A DNA stretch of 14,456 nucleotides. Source: Oscillospiraceae bacterium (GTDB lineage Bacteria; Bacillota; Clostridia; Oscillospirales; Ruminococcaceae). The notes beneath the pieces are model-generated. The model was not told the origin of the DNA, did no database searches, and saw nothing but the letters and a program-made list of their open reading frames with translations. The stretch covers positions 1 through 14,456 of the forward strand of contig JAGAUG010000051.1 of the NCBI GenBank assembly GCA_017828935.1, written 5' to 3'. The translations under genes were made by a program, and so were the position numbers. Positions 1-6,768 of the stretch are shown here, piece after piece; position 1 is the first letter of the stretch, and each line of letters begins with the position of its first letter.

Positions 1-2
1 AA

Positions 3-1109
3 AAAAAATTTATAAAAAAATTTATATATTTTTTGATTTTATGTTTGGTAATTTATTTTGTATATTTGTTTTATAAAAACGACTATATTTCGAGCTTAGT
101 TGATAATATAGGCGGGATCTATAAAGTTTTAAAAAAAGGTGAAGGGTACCCGGTTAGTTTGAACGCGATTGATATAAAAGATAAATCGAAGCTAGGAAAC
201 GAAGTTTTGATCTTAGACGAGGATGATATTTATATATTAAATAAATATGGATCTAAGACTTTATATCAAAAACATGAACTGACTAATCCGAGGGTTGTTT
301 CTAATAATAAAAAAGCCGTTGTTTACGAACATCTTGGAAGTAAATTTCAAGTTTATTTAAAAACAAAAAAAGTTTTTGAAAAAAAATTAGATAATATAAT
401 ATATAATATGAATCTTTCTGACGATGGAAAGTTAGTTATTATAAAAGATTCCAATCAATTTGTTTCGAGTTTAGAGATTTTAAATAAAAATTTTAAGCCA
501 ATTTTTAAATTAAATTCAGCTGATAAGTATATTATAGATGTGGCTTTTTCAAAAAACAATAAAGATTTTGCGATTGCTTCTTTGGGAGTAGATGGATCTG
601 AGTATATAACGACTATCACTTTTTTGAGTATCAACAAAGATCAAAAAATTTCTGAAATTGATTTAAAAAACGAAACAGTATTATCTGTAAAGTATAAAGA
701 AAACGGTCTATATGTTATAGGAACAAAAAGTTCGTATATAATTAATAATAAAGGCGAGATAATTCGCGAGTATAAATATAATAATAGAATTATAAAAGCT
801 TATAACGATGAATATTTAAAAAATATTATATTAATATTTGAAAATTATAATAAACTTGATAATAACGATATAATTTTTTTGAATAATAATCTAGAAGAAA
901 TAGGTTACCAAACAATAAGAGGAAGAATAAAAGATATCTCTGGAGATCAAAGAAGGCTTTATATCTTGACGGATGAAAATATTTTAGAATATAATGTAAC
1001 GTCGAGATTTATTAAAAAATATAATTTAAGCTCGTCTGTTAGCGATATTATATCTGTTTTTGATAAATTATATAAAATTAATTTATTAGAAATTGATTTG
1101 ATAAAATAA
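3..1109 (+). CDS. DUF5711-like membrane-anchored beta-propeller protein, 5'-truncated
   Basis: The reading frame is open to the left edge: in-frame codons from base 3 add K-K-F-I-K-K-F-I-Y-F before the first possible TTG (33), extending a hydrophobic helix (F-L-I-L-C-L-V-I-Y-F-V-Y-L-F-Y). The true start is therefore probably outside the window, and the TTG at 33 would cut into the membrane anchor. After the helix comes about 330 residues of repeated short beta-strand patterns (hydrophobic triplets separated by D/N/G/K turns, e.g. L-I-L-D-E-D-D-I-Y-I-L), as in WD40/PQQ-like propellers. The G-E-G-Y-P-V-S-L segment just after the anchor resembles the start of the DUF5711 domain common in Clostridia; this is recalled, not searched. 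There are no catalytic motifs, so a scaffold or binding role outside the membrane is likely. It is the first visible gene of a plus-strand set, with 29 nt to the next likely ATG. Confidence 0.6.
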   Translation, partial: KKFIKKFIYFLILCLVIYFVYLFYKNDYISSLVDNIGGIYKVLKKGEGYPVSLNAIDIKDKSKLGNEVLILDEDDIYILNKYGSKTLYQKHELTNPRVVSNNKKAVVYEHLGSKFQVYLKTKKVFEKKLDNIIYNMNLSDDGKLVIIKDSNQFVSSLEILNKNFKPIFKLNSADKYIIDVAFSKNNKDFAIASLGVDGSEYITTITFLSINKDQKISEIDLKNETVLSVKYKENGLYVIGTKSSYIINNKGEIIREYKYNNRIIKAYNDEYLKNIILIFENYNKLDNNDIIFLNNNLEEIGYQTIRGRIKDISGDQRRLYILTDENILEYNVTSRFIKKYNLSSSVSDIISVFDKLYKINLLEIDLIK

Positions 1110-1138
1110 TTATTAATTATTGGAGATTGGTTTTATTT

Positions 1139-1747
1139 ATGATAAAAATAGATTTGTTAGACGAAGTTATTTGGGATTGGTTACCAGTTATAAAAATTAC
1201 GAAGTATCCGGTTGAGCAAGGGGCTTTTAGGCCCTTTGCTCAAGCGCAATTTTGTTATAAATTAAATAGTGGATTGTTTATTAAAATAATAGCTTTTGAA
1301 GTTGATCCGGTTAATAAAATAACGGAGAATAATAATAATAAAATATTTAATGATAGCTTACTTACTGTTGTTATTGGAAATAAAAATAAAAATAATTTTA
1401 AGTATATATCTGTGTCGTTTAATAAAAATAATAATTATTTAATAAAAGAATATCAAGACAATAGTTTTATATCAGAAAAATTAGAAATAAATCCTGTCGA
1501 AGGGGAAGATTTACAGGGAATATATTGGGGTGGATATTTTTTAATAACAGAAAATATATTAAAAAAATATTTGGATTTTGATTATAAAATTAACAAAGAT
1601 TTTTATATTAATTTTATAAAGAGTGGAGTGTATAATAATAATTTTTATTCTGGAGGATTTGTAGATATAAAAAAAACTTGGACTTGTAATTTAGAAAAAG
1701 TTTTTATTAATAATTTTAATAAAATAAGTGGGGGATCTGAGATTTGA
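1139..1747 (+). CDS. Hypothetical protein, possible CBM9/DOMON-like beta-sandwich domain
   Basis: A soluble protein of about 202 residues without signal peptide or membrane segment. I chose ATG at 1139; an in-frame TTG at 1127 lies only 1 nt after the GGAG (1122-1125) and is too close to use it, while 1139 gives a 13-nt spacing, rather long. Residues 28-58 (G-A-F-R-P-F-A-Q-A-Q-F-C-Y, then L-F-I-K-I-I-A-F-E-V-D-P) and the C-terminal N-F-I-K-S-G-V-Y…F-Y-S-G-G-F-V-D-I remind me of clostridial proteins annotated as carbohydrate-binding family-9-like, where an aromatic-rich sheet contacts a ligand. The resemblance is weak and the middle is low-complexity and Asn-rich. The stop overlaps the start of the next gene by four bases, so the two are probably translationally coupled. 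A strong hairpin lies inside codons 25-35. Function unknown. Confidence 0.55.
   Translation: MIKIDLLDEVIWDWLPVIKITKYPVEQGAFRPFAQAQFCYKLNSGLFIKIIAFEVDPVNKITENNNNKIFNDSLLTVVIGNKNKNNFKYISVSFNKNNNYLIKEYQDNSFISEKLEINPVEGEDLQGIYWGGYFLITENILKKYLDFDYKINKDFYINFIKSGVYNNNFYSGGFVDIKKTWTCNLEKVFINNFNKISGGSEI
1212..1243 (+). repeat. Strong GC-rich hairpin inside a coding region
   Basis: Arms 1212-1225 and 1230-1243 pair over 14 positions (12 Watson-Crick and 2 G-T pairs) around the four-base loop TTTA. It is the most G+C-rich stable stem I see in the window and lies in frame within the small gene at 1139-1747, encoding roughly E-Q-G-A-F-R-P-F-A-Q. No long T-run follows, so it is not a canonical terminator. 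Confidence 0.75.
1730..1734 (+). promoter_or_regulatory. Ribosome binding site for the TTG start at 1744
   Basis: GGGGG nine bases before TTG at 1744, placed inside the last codons of the preceding gene. It decides the TTG start, since no ATG lies nearby in frame, and supports coupled translation through the TTGA overlap (1744-1747). Confidence 0.6.
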
Positions 1748-2928
1748 AACAAAAATGGAATAGTAATAAATATTTAACAACAGCGCTTTACGCGTTTATA
1801 GTTATTTGTTTTAGTATTTTGTTTTATTTTTTTGTGTCGAATATAGGCAATATATTTAGTTGGTTTGGAAATATAATAAAAATTTTGAGTCCTATAACGT
1901 TAGGACTTTGTTTTGCTTATCTTTTTAATCCGTTATTAAATAAAGTTGAAGGATTTTTAAAAAATAATATAAAAAAATTAAAAAATAACAAACATGTTCT
2001 TAGAACAGTCTCGATGATTATTACATACTTGGTTATTATAACTTTAATTATATTGTTTTTATATATTATAATGCCGCAAATAGCTTCTAGTTTAAAATAT
2101 ATCTTTGATAACTTTCCGGAATATATAGATAATTTAAAATCTAGTATAGTTGATATGTCTGGTAAGAGTGATTTGTTTTCGATTACGATGAGTAAAATAT
2201 TAAACTATGCAGAACAATTTTTTAGCCATACTTATACGTTTTTAGGAGAGACGTTGCCGAGAATATATGATATAGCTAAAAATATAACAGTTACTTTGAT
2301 GAATATCGTTGTTGGAATAGTTATTTCTGTATATATATTAGCTAGTAAAGAAGTTTATTTTTTTCAAATTAGAAAATTACTTAGGGCGCTTTTTTCGAGA
2401 GAAACTAATAAAACGATCTTAGGAATGGTAAAATCAGTTCATATTGTGTTTAGTGGATTTATAACAGGAAAGATCGTAGATTCTATAATAATAGGAATAA
2501 TTTGTTTTATTGGGATGAGTATTTTTAGATTTCCGTTTGTACCATTGATTAGTGTTTTAGTCGGAGTCACTAACGTAATACCTTATTTTGGGCCGTTTAT
2601 CGGAGCTTTACCGAGTATATTATTAATAATGATCGTTGATCCGATAAAGAGCTTATTTTTTGCGATTTTTGTTTTTGTTTTACAACAGTTCGATGGAAAC
2701 TATTTAGGACCAAAAATTCTAGGAGAGACGACGGGTCTTAGTCCTTTTTGGGTTATATTTTCTATAATTTTATTTGGTGGAATTTTTGGAGTTTTGGGGA
2801 TGTTTGTAGGAGTTCCTATATTTGCGATAATATATTCGCTAATAAAATGTTTTATAAACGAACTTTTAGAAGACAAAGAAAAAAAAGAATTAAAAGTGCA
2901 AAGAGAAAAAAATTTTTTAGATAAATAA
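1744..2928 (+). CDS. AI-2E/PerM-family membrane transporter (YtvI-like)
   Basis: 394 residues with about eight hydrophobic segments. A pair lies near residues 13-33 and 43-62 and another near 90-110; an extracytoplasmic-type amphipathic region (111-175) follows, then a membrane segment at 182-200 and a closing bundle (236-375). The C-terminal core is typical of the AI-2E transporter (UPF0118) family: V-I-P-Y-F-G-P-F-I-G-A-L-P at 278-290, then Q-Q-F-D-G-N-Y-L-G-P-K-I-L-G, S-P-F-W-V-I and G-V-P-I-F-A-I. Length is normal. Known members export autoinducer-2 or act as ion/proton antiporters; substrate cannot be read from sequence, and nothing else here points to quorum sensing. The TTG start overlaps the previous stop (TTGA) and has a GGGGG ribosome site. 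The tail is charged (K/E-rich) and presumably cytoplasmic. Confidence 0.88.
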   Translation: MKQKWNSNKYLTTALYAFIVICFSILFYFFVSNIGNIFSWFGNIIKILSPITLGLCFAYLFNPLLNKVEGFLKNNIKKLKNNKHVLRTVSMIITYLVIITLIILFLYIIMPQIASSLKYIFDNFPEYIDNLKSSIVDMSGKSDLFSITMSKILNYAEQFFSHTYTFLGETLPRIYDIAKNITVTLMNIVVGIVISVYILASKEVYFFQIRKLLRALFSRETNKTILGMVKSVHIVFSGFITGKIVDSIIIGIICFIGMSIFRFPFVPLISVLVGVTNVIPYFGPFIGALPSILLIMIVDPIKSLFFAIFVFVLQQFDGNYLGPKILGETTGLSPFWVIFSIILFGGIFGVLGMFVGVPIFAIIYSLIKCFINELLEDKEKKELKVQREKNFLDK

Positions 2929-2935
2929 AAATAAA

Positions 2936-2953
2936 ATATATTAGTTAATATAT
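2936..2953. repeat. AT-only 18-bp dyad upstream of the binding-protein gene
   Basis: Perfect inverted repeat with 8-bp arms (2936-2943, 2946-2953) around GT, in the 53-nt gap before the substrate-binding protein. It is followed by A-rich rather than T-rich sequence, so it is not a plus-strand terminator. It could be an operator or part of a promoter, but being all A/T in such A+T-rich DNA it may be chance. Confidence 0.3.
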
Positions 2954-2981
2954 AAAAAATAAAGGACGTAAAAATATAAAG

Positions 2982-3779
2982 ATGTTTTTAAAAAAAATAA
3001 GAGTTGTTATATTAATATTGTTGATAGTGAGCTTTTCTGGTTGTAAAAAAAATAATATTAGAGATCTAAAAGATATAATCGAAAGAGGAAAAATAACAGT
3101 TGTTACTAACGCAGTATTTCCGCCTTTTGAATATTATAAATTTAATAATATCGAAGGAATAGATATTGACATTGCAAGAGAAGTTGCTAAAGATATTGGG
3201 GTAGAACTTGAAATATTAGAGATGAATTTTGACGGAGTTATAGCTGCGATTGCTTCTGGTAAGGGAGATTTTGTCGCGGCAGGGTTGACAAGAGATCCTA
3301 AAAAAGAAAAAGCAATTTCTTTTTCTGATGATTATATATTAGTTCCGCAAAGCTTAATTTTAATTAATAATAAAATTAATAATAAAATTAATAACGAGAT
3401 AGATGCGCTTAAAGATAAAAAAATAGGTGTCCAAATAGGAACAACGTCAGATAAATATATTAGAGATAATATAAAAAATGGTTTTTTGAAAAATAGCTTG
3501 TCTGAATTAGTTGAAAAAAAAGAATATTTAGACTTAGTTATAGATCTTAGGAATAATAGATTGGATGTTATTGCGTTAGATGGGTTTATTGCTAGAGAAA
3601 TAGTTAAGCGAAATAAAGATCTAATATATTTTGATAGAGATAGCGAAAATTACGCTTTGGCTGTAAAAAAAGGTAACGACGATTTATTAAAAAAAATAAA
3701 TCAAACAATAAAAAGATTATTAGATCAAGATAAAATAAAAGAATTTTATAAAAAACACTATGACTATAAATTTAAATAA
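2982..3779 (+). CDS. Amino-acid ABC transporter substrate-binding lipoprotein
   Basis: 265 residues. The N-terminus is a lipoprotein signal: K-K, a hydrophobic stretch, and a lipobox-like S-F-S-G-C with Cys21 as the likely lipidated residue (Phe at -3 is slightly unusual). The mature part is a polar-amino-acid-binding (SBP family 3) fold: I-T-V-V-T-N-A-V-F-P-P-F-E-Y, G-I-D-I-D-I-A-R-E-V-A, G-V-I-A-A-I-A-S-G-K-G-D-F-V-A-A-G-L-T, then second-lobe K-K-I-G-V-Q-I-G-T-T-S-D. Length is normal. The ligand is probably an amino acid, identity not readable. The ATG has A-A-A-G-G-A upstream (from 2961) with an unusually long spacing of about 15 nt. No permease or ATPase gene is next to it: a terminator follows directly, so it is an orphan that must use components encoded elsewhere. 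A 12-nt tandem repeat sits at the linker to the second lobe. Confidence 0.9.
   Translation: MFLKKIRVVILILLIVSFSGCKKNNIRDLKDIIERGKITVVTNAVFPPFEYYKFNNIEGIDIDIAREVAKDIGVELEILEMNFDGVIAAIASGKGDFVAAGLTRDPKKEKAISFSDDYILVPQSLILINNKINNKINNEIDALKDKKIGVQIGTTSDKYIRDNIKNGFLKNSLSELVEKKEYLDLVIDLRNNRLDVIALDGFIAREIVKRNKDLIYFDRDSENYALAVKKGNDDLLKKINQTIKRLLDQDKIKEFYKKHYDYKFK
3363..3394 (+). repeat. In-frame 12-nt tandem repeat (about 2.7 copies)
   Basis: Copies begin at 3363, 3375 and 3387 and encode I-N-N-K, I-N-N-K, I-N-N-E (residues 128-139 of the binding protein). Unit length is a multiple of three, so copy-number change would keep the frame. It lies just before the second-lobe strand K-K-I-G-V. Confidence 0.7.
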
Positions 3780-3788
3780 TATAATTTA

Positions 3789-3828
3789 AAATATGTTTTT
3801 ATTATAAATAGTAAAAACATATTTTTTT
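3789..3828 (+). terminator. Rho-independent-type terminator after the binding-protein gene
   Basis: Thirteen-base perfect stem (3789-3801 with 3812-3824), 10-nt loop, then T-run 3822-3828, starting 9 nt after the stop. The stem is almost all A/T, so it may be weak, but position and T-run fit. Confidence 0.65.
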
Positions 3829-3838
3829 GTATTTAAAT

Positions 3839-3862
3839 AAAAAAATCAGAGCAAAGCTCTGA
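3839..3862 (-). terminator. Rho-independent terminator of the ldh-family gene
   Basis: Read on the minus strand: a 7-bp stem TCAGAGC/GCTCTGA (3846-3852 with 3856-3862) with a 3-nt loop, followed by seven T (complement of 3839-3845). It lies 22 nt past the dehydrogenase stop. Better G+C content than the neighbouring plus-strand terminator; together they insulate the convergent units. Confidence 0.8.
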
Positions 3863-3884
3863 AAAATAAAATTTTTAGGTAAGA

Positions 3885-4832
3885 TTATATTATATATTTA
3901 TCTAAAAATTCTTTTAGGTTATTTCCGGATTTTATTAATTTTGATTTTTCTTCTAGTGTTAAATTTTTGCAAATAGATTCTTCTAGTTTTTCAACGCCGT
4001 CTTGCCCTAAAACAAACGGCAAGCTTAGCGATACACCGCACAAACCAAACTCACCGTCTAGACAACTAGACAGACTAATTATTTGTTTTTTATTATTTAA
4101 TATAATATCGACAAGGTGACAAACACAGGTAGATATTCCAAAGTGAGTTTTATTTTTTCCTGATATAATATTAGCGCCCATCTTGATAACGTCGTTTTCG
4201 ATTTTTGATTTTATTTCTTGATCAAATAAAATATTATTTGATTTACAATAATCGTCTATTAATATATTTTTTATTTTAGTTTGGCTCCAAACAATAACTT
4301 GGGAGTCGCCATGTTCGCCAATAACAAGGCCGCTTACATCAGAGATAGGACAAGATATATAGTCAGCGATCGAAAAAATAAATCGAGAAGTGTCAAGAGA
4401 ACATCCAGTTCCAAAAATCAAGTTTTTATTTATATCTAAAATTTTTGATATCTGATATGTAATTATATCAACTGGATTAGAAACAACGATAATTTTATTA
4501 TTATTATAATATTTTTTTATATTCTCAGCAATAATTTTAGAAATTTTTAAATTTTCGACGATCATATCTAATCTGGTTTCTCCAGGTCTTCGACTTCTTC
4601 CGGCTGTAACAATAATAATATCGCTGTCTTTAATATCGTCTTGATAAGTTCCGACTTTAATATTAACGTCACCGAAACAAGAAATACCGTGTTTAATATC
4701 TAAAACTTCAGCTTGAACTAATTTATTATTAATATCTATTAACGCTATATTTTTAGCTAAGTTTTTTATTACAAGAGAGTAAGCTATATTCGACCCAACA
4801 GCGCCGGCTCCAATAATAGATATTTTTTTCAT
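3885..4832 (-). CDS. L-lactate/malate dehydrogenase family enzyme (LDH-like, Arg at position 102)
   Basis: NAD-dependent 2-hydroxyacid dehydrogenase of the LDH/MDH family, 315 residues from the chosen ATG. Visible: Rossmann G-A-G-A-V-G (8-13); Asp33 at the end of strand 2, indicating NAD rather than NADP; substrate-binding Arg87 and Arg150; V-S-N-P (117-120); Asp147/His174 proton relay in L-D-T-S-R and G-E-H-G-D-S. The overall pattern (P-G-E-T-R-L-D, V-W-S) is LDH-like. However, the specificity residue, Gln in LDHs (position 102 in the standard scheme), is Arg81 here (codon CGA, 4590-4592) in A-G-R-S-R-R-P-G. Arg there is the hallmark of malate dehydrogenases, so the substrate may be oxaloacetate rather than pyruvate. 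Start: TTG at 4844 is in frame, but GGTG at 4839-4842 sits 6 nt before ATG 4832. It follows yitT by 58 nt, is probably co-transcribed, and has its own terminator. Confidence 0.9.
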   Translation of the reverse strand: MKKISIIGAGAVGSNIAYSLVIKNLAKNIALIDINNKLVQAEVLDIKHGISCFGDVNIKVGTYQDDIKDSDIIIVTAGRSRRPGETRLDMIVENLKISKIIAENIKKYYNNNKIIVVSNPVDIITYQISKILDINKNLIFGTGCSLDTSRFIFSIADYISCPISDVSGLVIGEHGDSQVIVWSQTKIKNILIDDYCKSNNILFDQEIKSKIENDVIKMGANIISGKNKTHFGISTCVCHLVDIILNNKKQIISLSSCLDGEFGLCGVSLSLPFVLGQDGVEKLEESICKNLTLEEKSKLIKSGNNLKEFLDKYII

Positions 4833-4838
4833 CACAAA

Positions 4839-4842
4839 CACC
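4839..4842 (-). promoter_or_regulatory. Weak ribosome binding site favouring ATG 4832
   Basis: GGTG with 6-nt spacing to ATG 4832 on the minus strand. The alternative TTG at 4844 has no purine-rich site upstream, which is why the shorter protein, beginning M-K-K-I-S-I-I-G-A-G, is preferred. Confidence 0.45.
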
Positions 4843-4890
4843 AACTTAATTTATTATATTATTTTTTATATTTATATTATTTTATTTTAT

Positions 4891-5781
4891 TTATATTCCA
4901 ATTTGGTGGAAATCTCCGCCGATAACATCATCGGAAGACAAGATAATTAAGAACGCACGGTCGTCTATGTTTTTAATAATTCTTTTTACTTTTGTTATTT
5001 CGTTGGATCTTACAACACACATAATCATCTTAGTTTCTTGTTTTGAATAAACTTTTTCAGTGTGGAATTTAGTAAGTCCTCGATTAATTTCAGACATAAG
5101 TTTAGAAGATATCTCAGGATATTTGTCTGATATTATATAAACAATTTTCATCTTGTTTGCGCCCGACAAAACCGCATCAATAGTCTTAGTATAAATAAAA
5201 GTAGCTATTAGACCGTACAAAGCTGAGTCGATTCCGTTATTTGGTCCGTCGCCTAAAGTATATATATATGACGAAGCACATATTATAAAAAAATCAACTA
5301 ACATCATCAAATTACCAATAGACATCGCAGGGAACCTGATTTGAAGTAAACGACTTATAATATCAGTTCCTCCTGTAGTAAATCCTCTTGTAAAAATCAA
5401 AGCGACTCCAAGACCAATAAGTAAGCTACCAAAAATAGTTCCTAGTAGCTGTTGGCCTTCGTATTTTGGTAACATAGGAGTTATATAATTCATCATTAGT
5501 GATGAGCCCAAGATTACAAGCGTTGTATTTATTGCGAATCTCTTACCGATAAAAATTAAAGCTAAAATTAACAATGGCGTATTAATTAATATCATCAAAG
5601 TTCCCATTTGGATTCCAAAAGAAGACATTATGGCTGATGAAATTCCGCCAACTCCTCCGATCGCTACTTCGTTAGGCATCAAAAATCCAAAAAAAGCGTA
5701 CGAAAATAAAAAACATCCACAAAACGCAAATAAAATATCTAATAAAATTTGAGAGAATCTATTTTGTTTTTTTCTAGACAA
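4891..5781 (-). CDS. YitT family membrane protein (DUF161 + DUF2179)
   Basis: 296 residues, normal length for the family. A membrane domain of about five or six helices covers residues 12-205 and contains the conserved G-G-V-G-G-I-S (42-48) and G-F-T-T-G-G-T-D-I-I-S (133-143) motifs. A soluble C-terminal domain of the DUF2179 type (about 210-290) ends in D-D-V-I-G-G-D-F-H. Family function is poorly defined; transport has been suggested. The start is TTG at 5781, supported by AGAGG (5791-5795) nine bases upstream; no better start is near. A good extended -10 promoter lies at 5828-5856. The LDH-family gene follows by 58 nt without an obvious promoter of its own. Confidence 0.93.
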   Translation of the reverse strand: MSRKKQNRFSQILLDILFAFCGCFLFSYAFFGFLMPNEVAIGGVGGISSAIMSSFGIQMGTLMILINTPLLILALIFIGKRFAINTTLVILGSSLMMNYITPMLPKYEGQQLLGTIFGSLLIGLGVALIFTRGFTTGGTDIISRLLQIRFPAMSIGNLMMLVDFFIICASSYIYTLGDGPNNGIDSALYGLIATFIYTKTIDAVLSGANKMKIVYIISDKYPEISSKLMSEINRGLTKFHTEKVYSKQETKMIMCVVRSNEITKVKRIIKNIDDRAFLIILSSDDVIGGDFHQIGI

Positions 5782-5827
5782 TAATATCTACCTCTTTCTA
5801 AATTTATTTTAATTATTTAATTATTTT

Positions 5828-5856
5828 ATTATATCATAAATACAATAAAAACGCAA
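5828..5856 (-). promoter_or_regulatory. Promoter for yitT (extended -10)
   Basis: On the minus strand: -10 TATAAT (5828-5833) preceded by TG one base away (5834-5836 completes TGA), 17-nt spacer, and TTGCGT (5851-5856) as a weak -35 (3 of 6). It predicts a start near 5821 and a leader of about 40 nt before the TTG. Confidence 0.7.
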
Positions 5857-5864
5857 ACAAAAAC

Positions 5865-5961
5865 GAGAAGTTAAAAAAACAAACAAAATCCGGAACTAAA
5901 AACAATAATAAAATTAATATTTTTAATTAACAGAGATATGGCTTGTTTTTATAAGCTTCTC
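5865..5961 (-). other. 97-nt inverted-repeat element between divIVA and yitT; possible terminator or structured RNA
   Basis: Arms 5865-5880 and 5945-5961 pair over about 16 positions with one bulge and one mismatch, enclosing a 64-nt loop with minor A/T hairpin potential. It starts 9 nt after the divIVA stop. On the minus strand, T-rich sequence follows the distal arm. It ends just before the yitT promoter. It could end transcription of the divIVA unit; I see no compact terminator there. A small structured RNA is an alternative. Confidence 0.4.
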
Positions 5962-5970
5962 ATCGATCTA

Positions 5971-6702
5971 TTATTTTTTTTTGTTTTTATCGTTACTAAA
6001 ATTATAATTTGAACCAAACTTTAATGGCTCTTTAAATTTTTTGCTTTCTTCTTCTGAAAGATTATACTGATCAGATATTTTTTTTATATCTTCGCCCAAA
6101 GAAATATTTTTAGTGTCTGATAAATTTTCTTCGTCGATTTTTATTGGGGTGCCATTTTTGTCCAAAGAAATAGAAAAAGTTCTTTCTTTTAGTTTACTAG
6201 TTTTATTAGTTAAAACTTCTTCGTCAGATATATTATTATTGATTTCAGGATCTTCTTTATATGACGGTAACATCGAAATAAGATCAATATGAGACTTATA
6301 AAGGGAAATTATCTTGCTCTTAAAATCCGACGATTCTTTTTGGAGTTTAGATAACATTTTCTTCTCTTTGTCGACTTCTTTTTTTGCGCTCGAAATCATC
6401 TCATTAGACTTTGTTTCAGCCTCAGACAAGATTAAATCAGCTTGGTCATTGGCTTTCTTTACTACGTTATCACTGACTTTTTTAGCTTCTAACAAAACAT
6501 CAGTTAATTTTCCCTCTTGTTGGCGATATTCTGTAAGTTTTTCAACTAAAAAATCTACTTTTTTTTCTAATTGCTCTTTTTCTTGATATATTTTATTAAA
6601 GCTTTCAAAAACTTCAGACATAAACTTATCTACGTCAGTTGGTTTGTACCCAAAAACTTTAGTTTTTTCAAATTTTTTCTCAGATATATCTTTTGGAATC
6701 AT
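5971..6702 (-). CDS. divIVA: DivIVA family cell pole/septum protein
   Basis: 243 residues. The N-terminal DivIVA lipid-binding domain reads M-I-P-K-D-I-S-E-K-K-F…G-Y-K-P-T-D-V-D-K-F-M (residues 1-28), the diagnostic segment that binds curved membrane. A long coiled coil follows (about 35-150, heptad-rich in E, K, L), then an acidic, low-complexity tail (150-243) ending in G-S-N-Y-N-F and a lysine run. It recruits division or pole proteins at the septum. ATG 6702 has G-T-A-G-G-T nine bases upstream. It is 66 nt after sepF, with a possible promoter in the gap, and is the last gene of the long minus-strand run. In many Clostridia yggT and ylmH lie between sepF and divIVA; they are absent here. 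Confidence 0.95.
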   Translation of the reverse strand: MIPKDISEKKFEKTKVFGYKPTDVDKFMSEVFESFNKIYQEKEQLEKKVDFLVEKLTEYRQQEGKLTDVLLEAKKVSDNVVKKANDQADLILSEAETKSNEMISSAKKEVDKEKKMLSKLQKESSDFKSKIISLYKSHIDLISMLPSYKEDPEINNNISDEEVLTNKTSKLKERTFSISLDKNGTPIKIDEENLSDTKNISLGEDIKKISDQYNLSEEESKKFKEPLKFGSNYNFSNDKNKKK

Positions 6703-6724
6703 TTGTTTTTTACCTACTTTCTTT

Positions 6725-6733
6725 ATTATAACA
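6725..6733 (-). promoter_or_regulatory. Possible divIVA promoter (extended -10 only)
   Basis: TGTTATAAT on the minus strand, 22 nt before the divIVA ATG. A convincing -35 is missing at 16-18 nt, so the extended TG would have to compensate. The leader would be only about 16 nt, beginning at the ribosome site. It would let divIVA be expressed independently of sepF. Confidence 0.45.
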
Positions 6734-6768
6734 CCCGAATCTTATAATATTTTAAAATCAAAAACTAA

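Noticed and set aside
33..47. TTG codons at 33 and 45 as true starts of the first gene
   Set aside because: The frame stays open to the left edge and the upstream codons extend a basic-hydrophobic anchor; no ribosome site precedes 33.
1744..1747. UGA read as tryptophan (Mollicutes-type code)
   Set aside because: TGA ends the gene at 1747 exactly where the next gene starts, and conserved Trp residues use TGG.
1744..2928. Quorum-sensing system built around the AI-2E-family protein
   Set aside because: No luxS or sensor genes are present and the family name does not predict substrate.
4833..4890. Separate promoter for the LDH-family gene
   Set aside because: A TATAAT match at 4853-4858 (minus strand) has no -35 and no TG extension; co-transcription with yitT is simpler.
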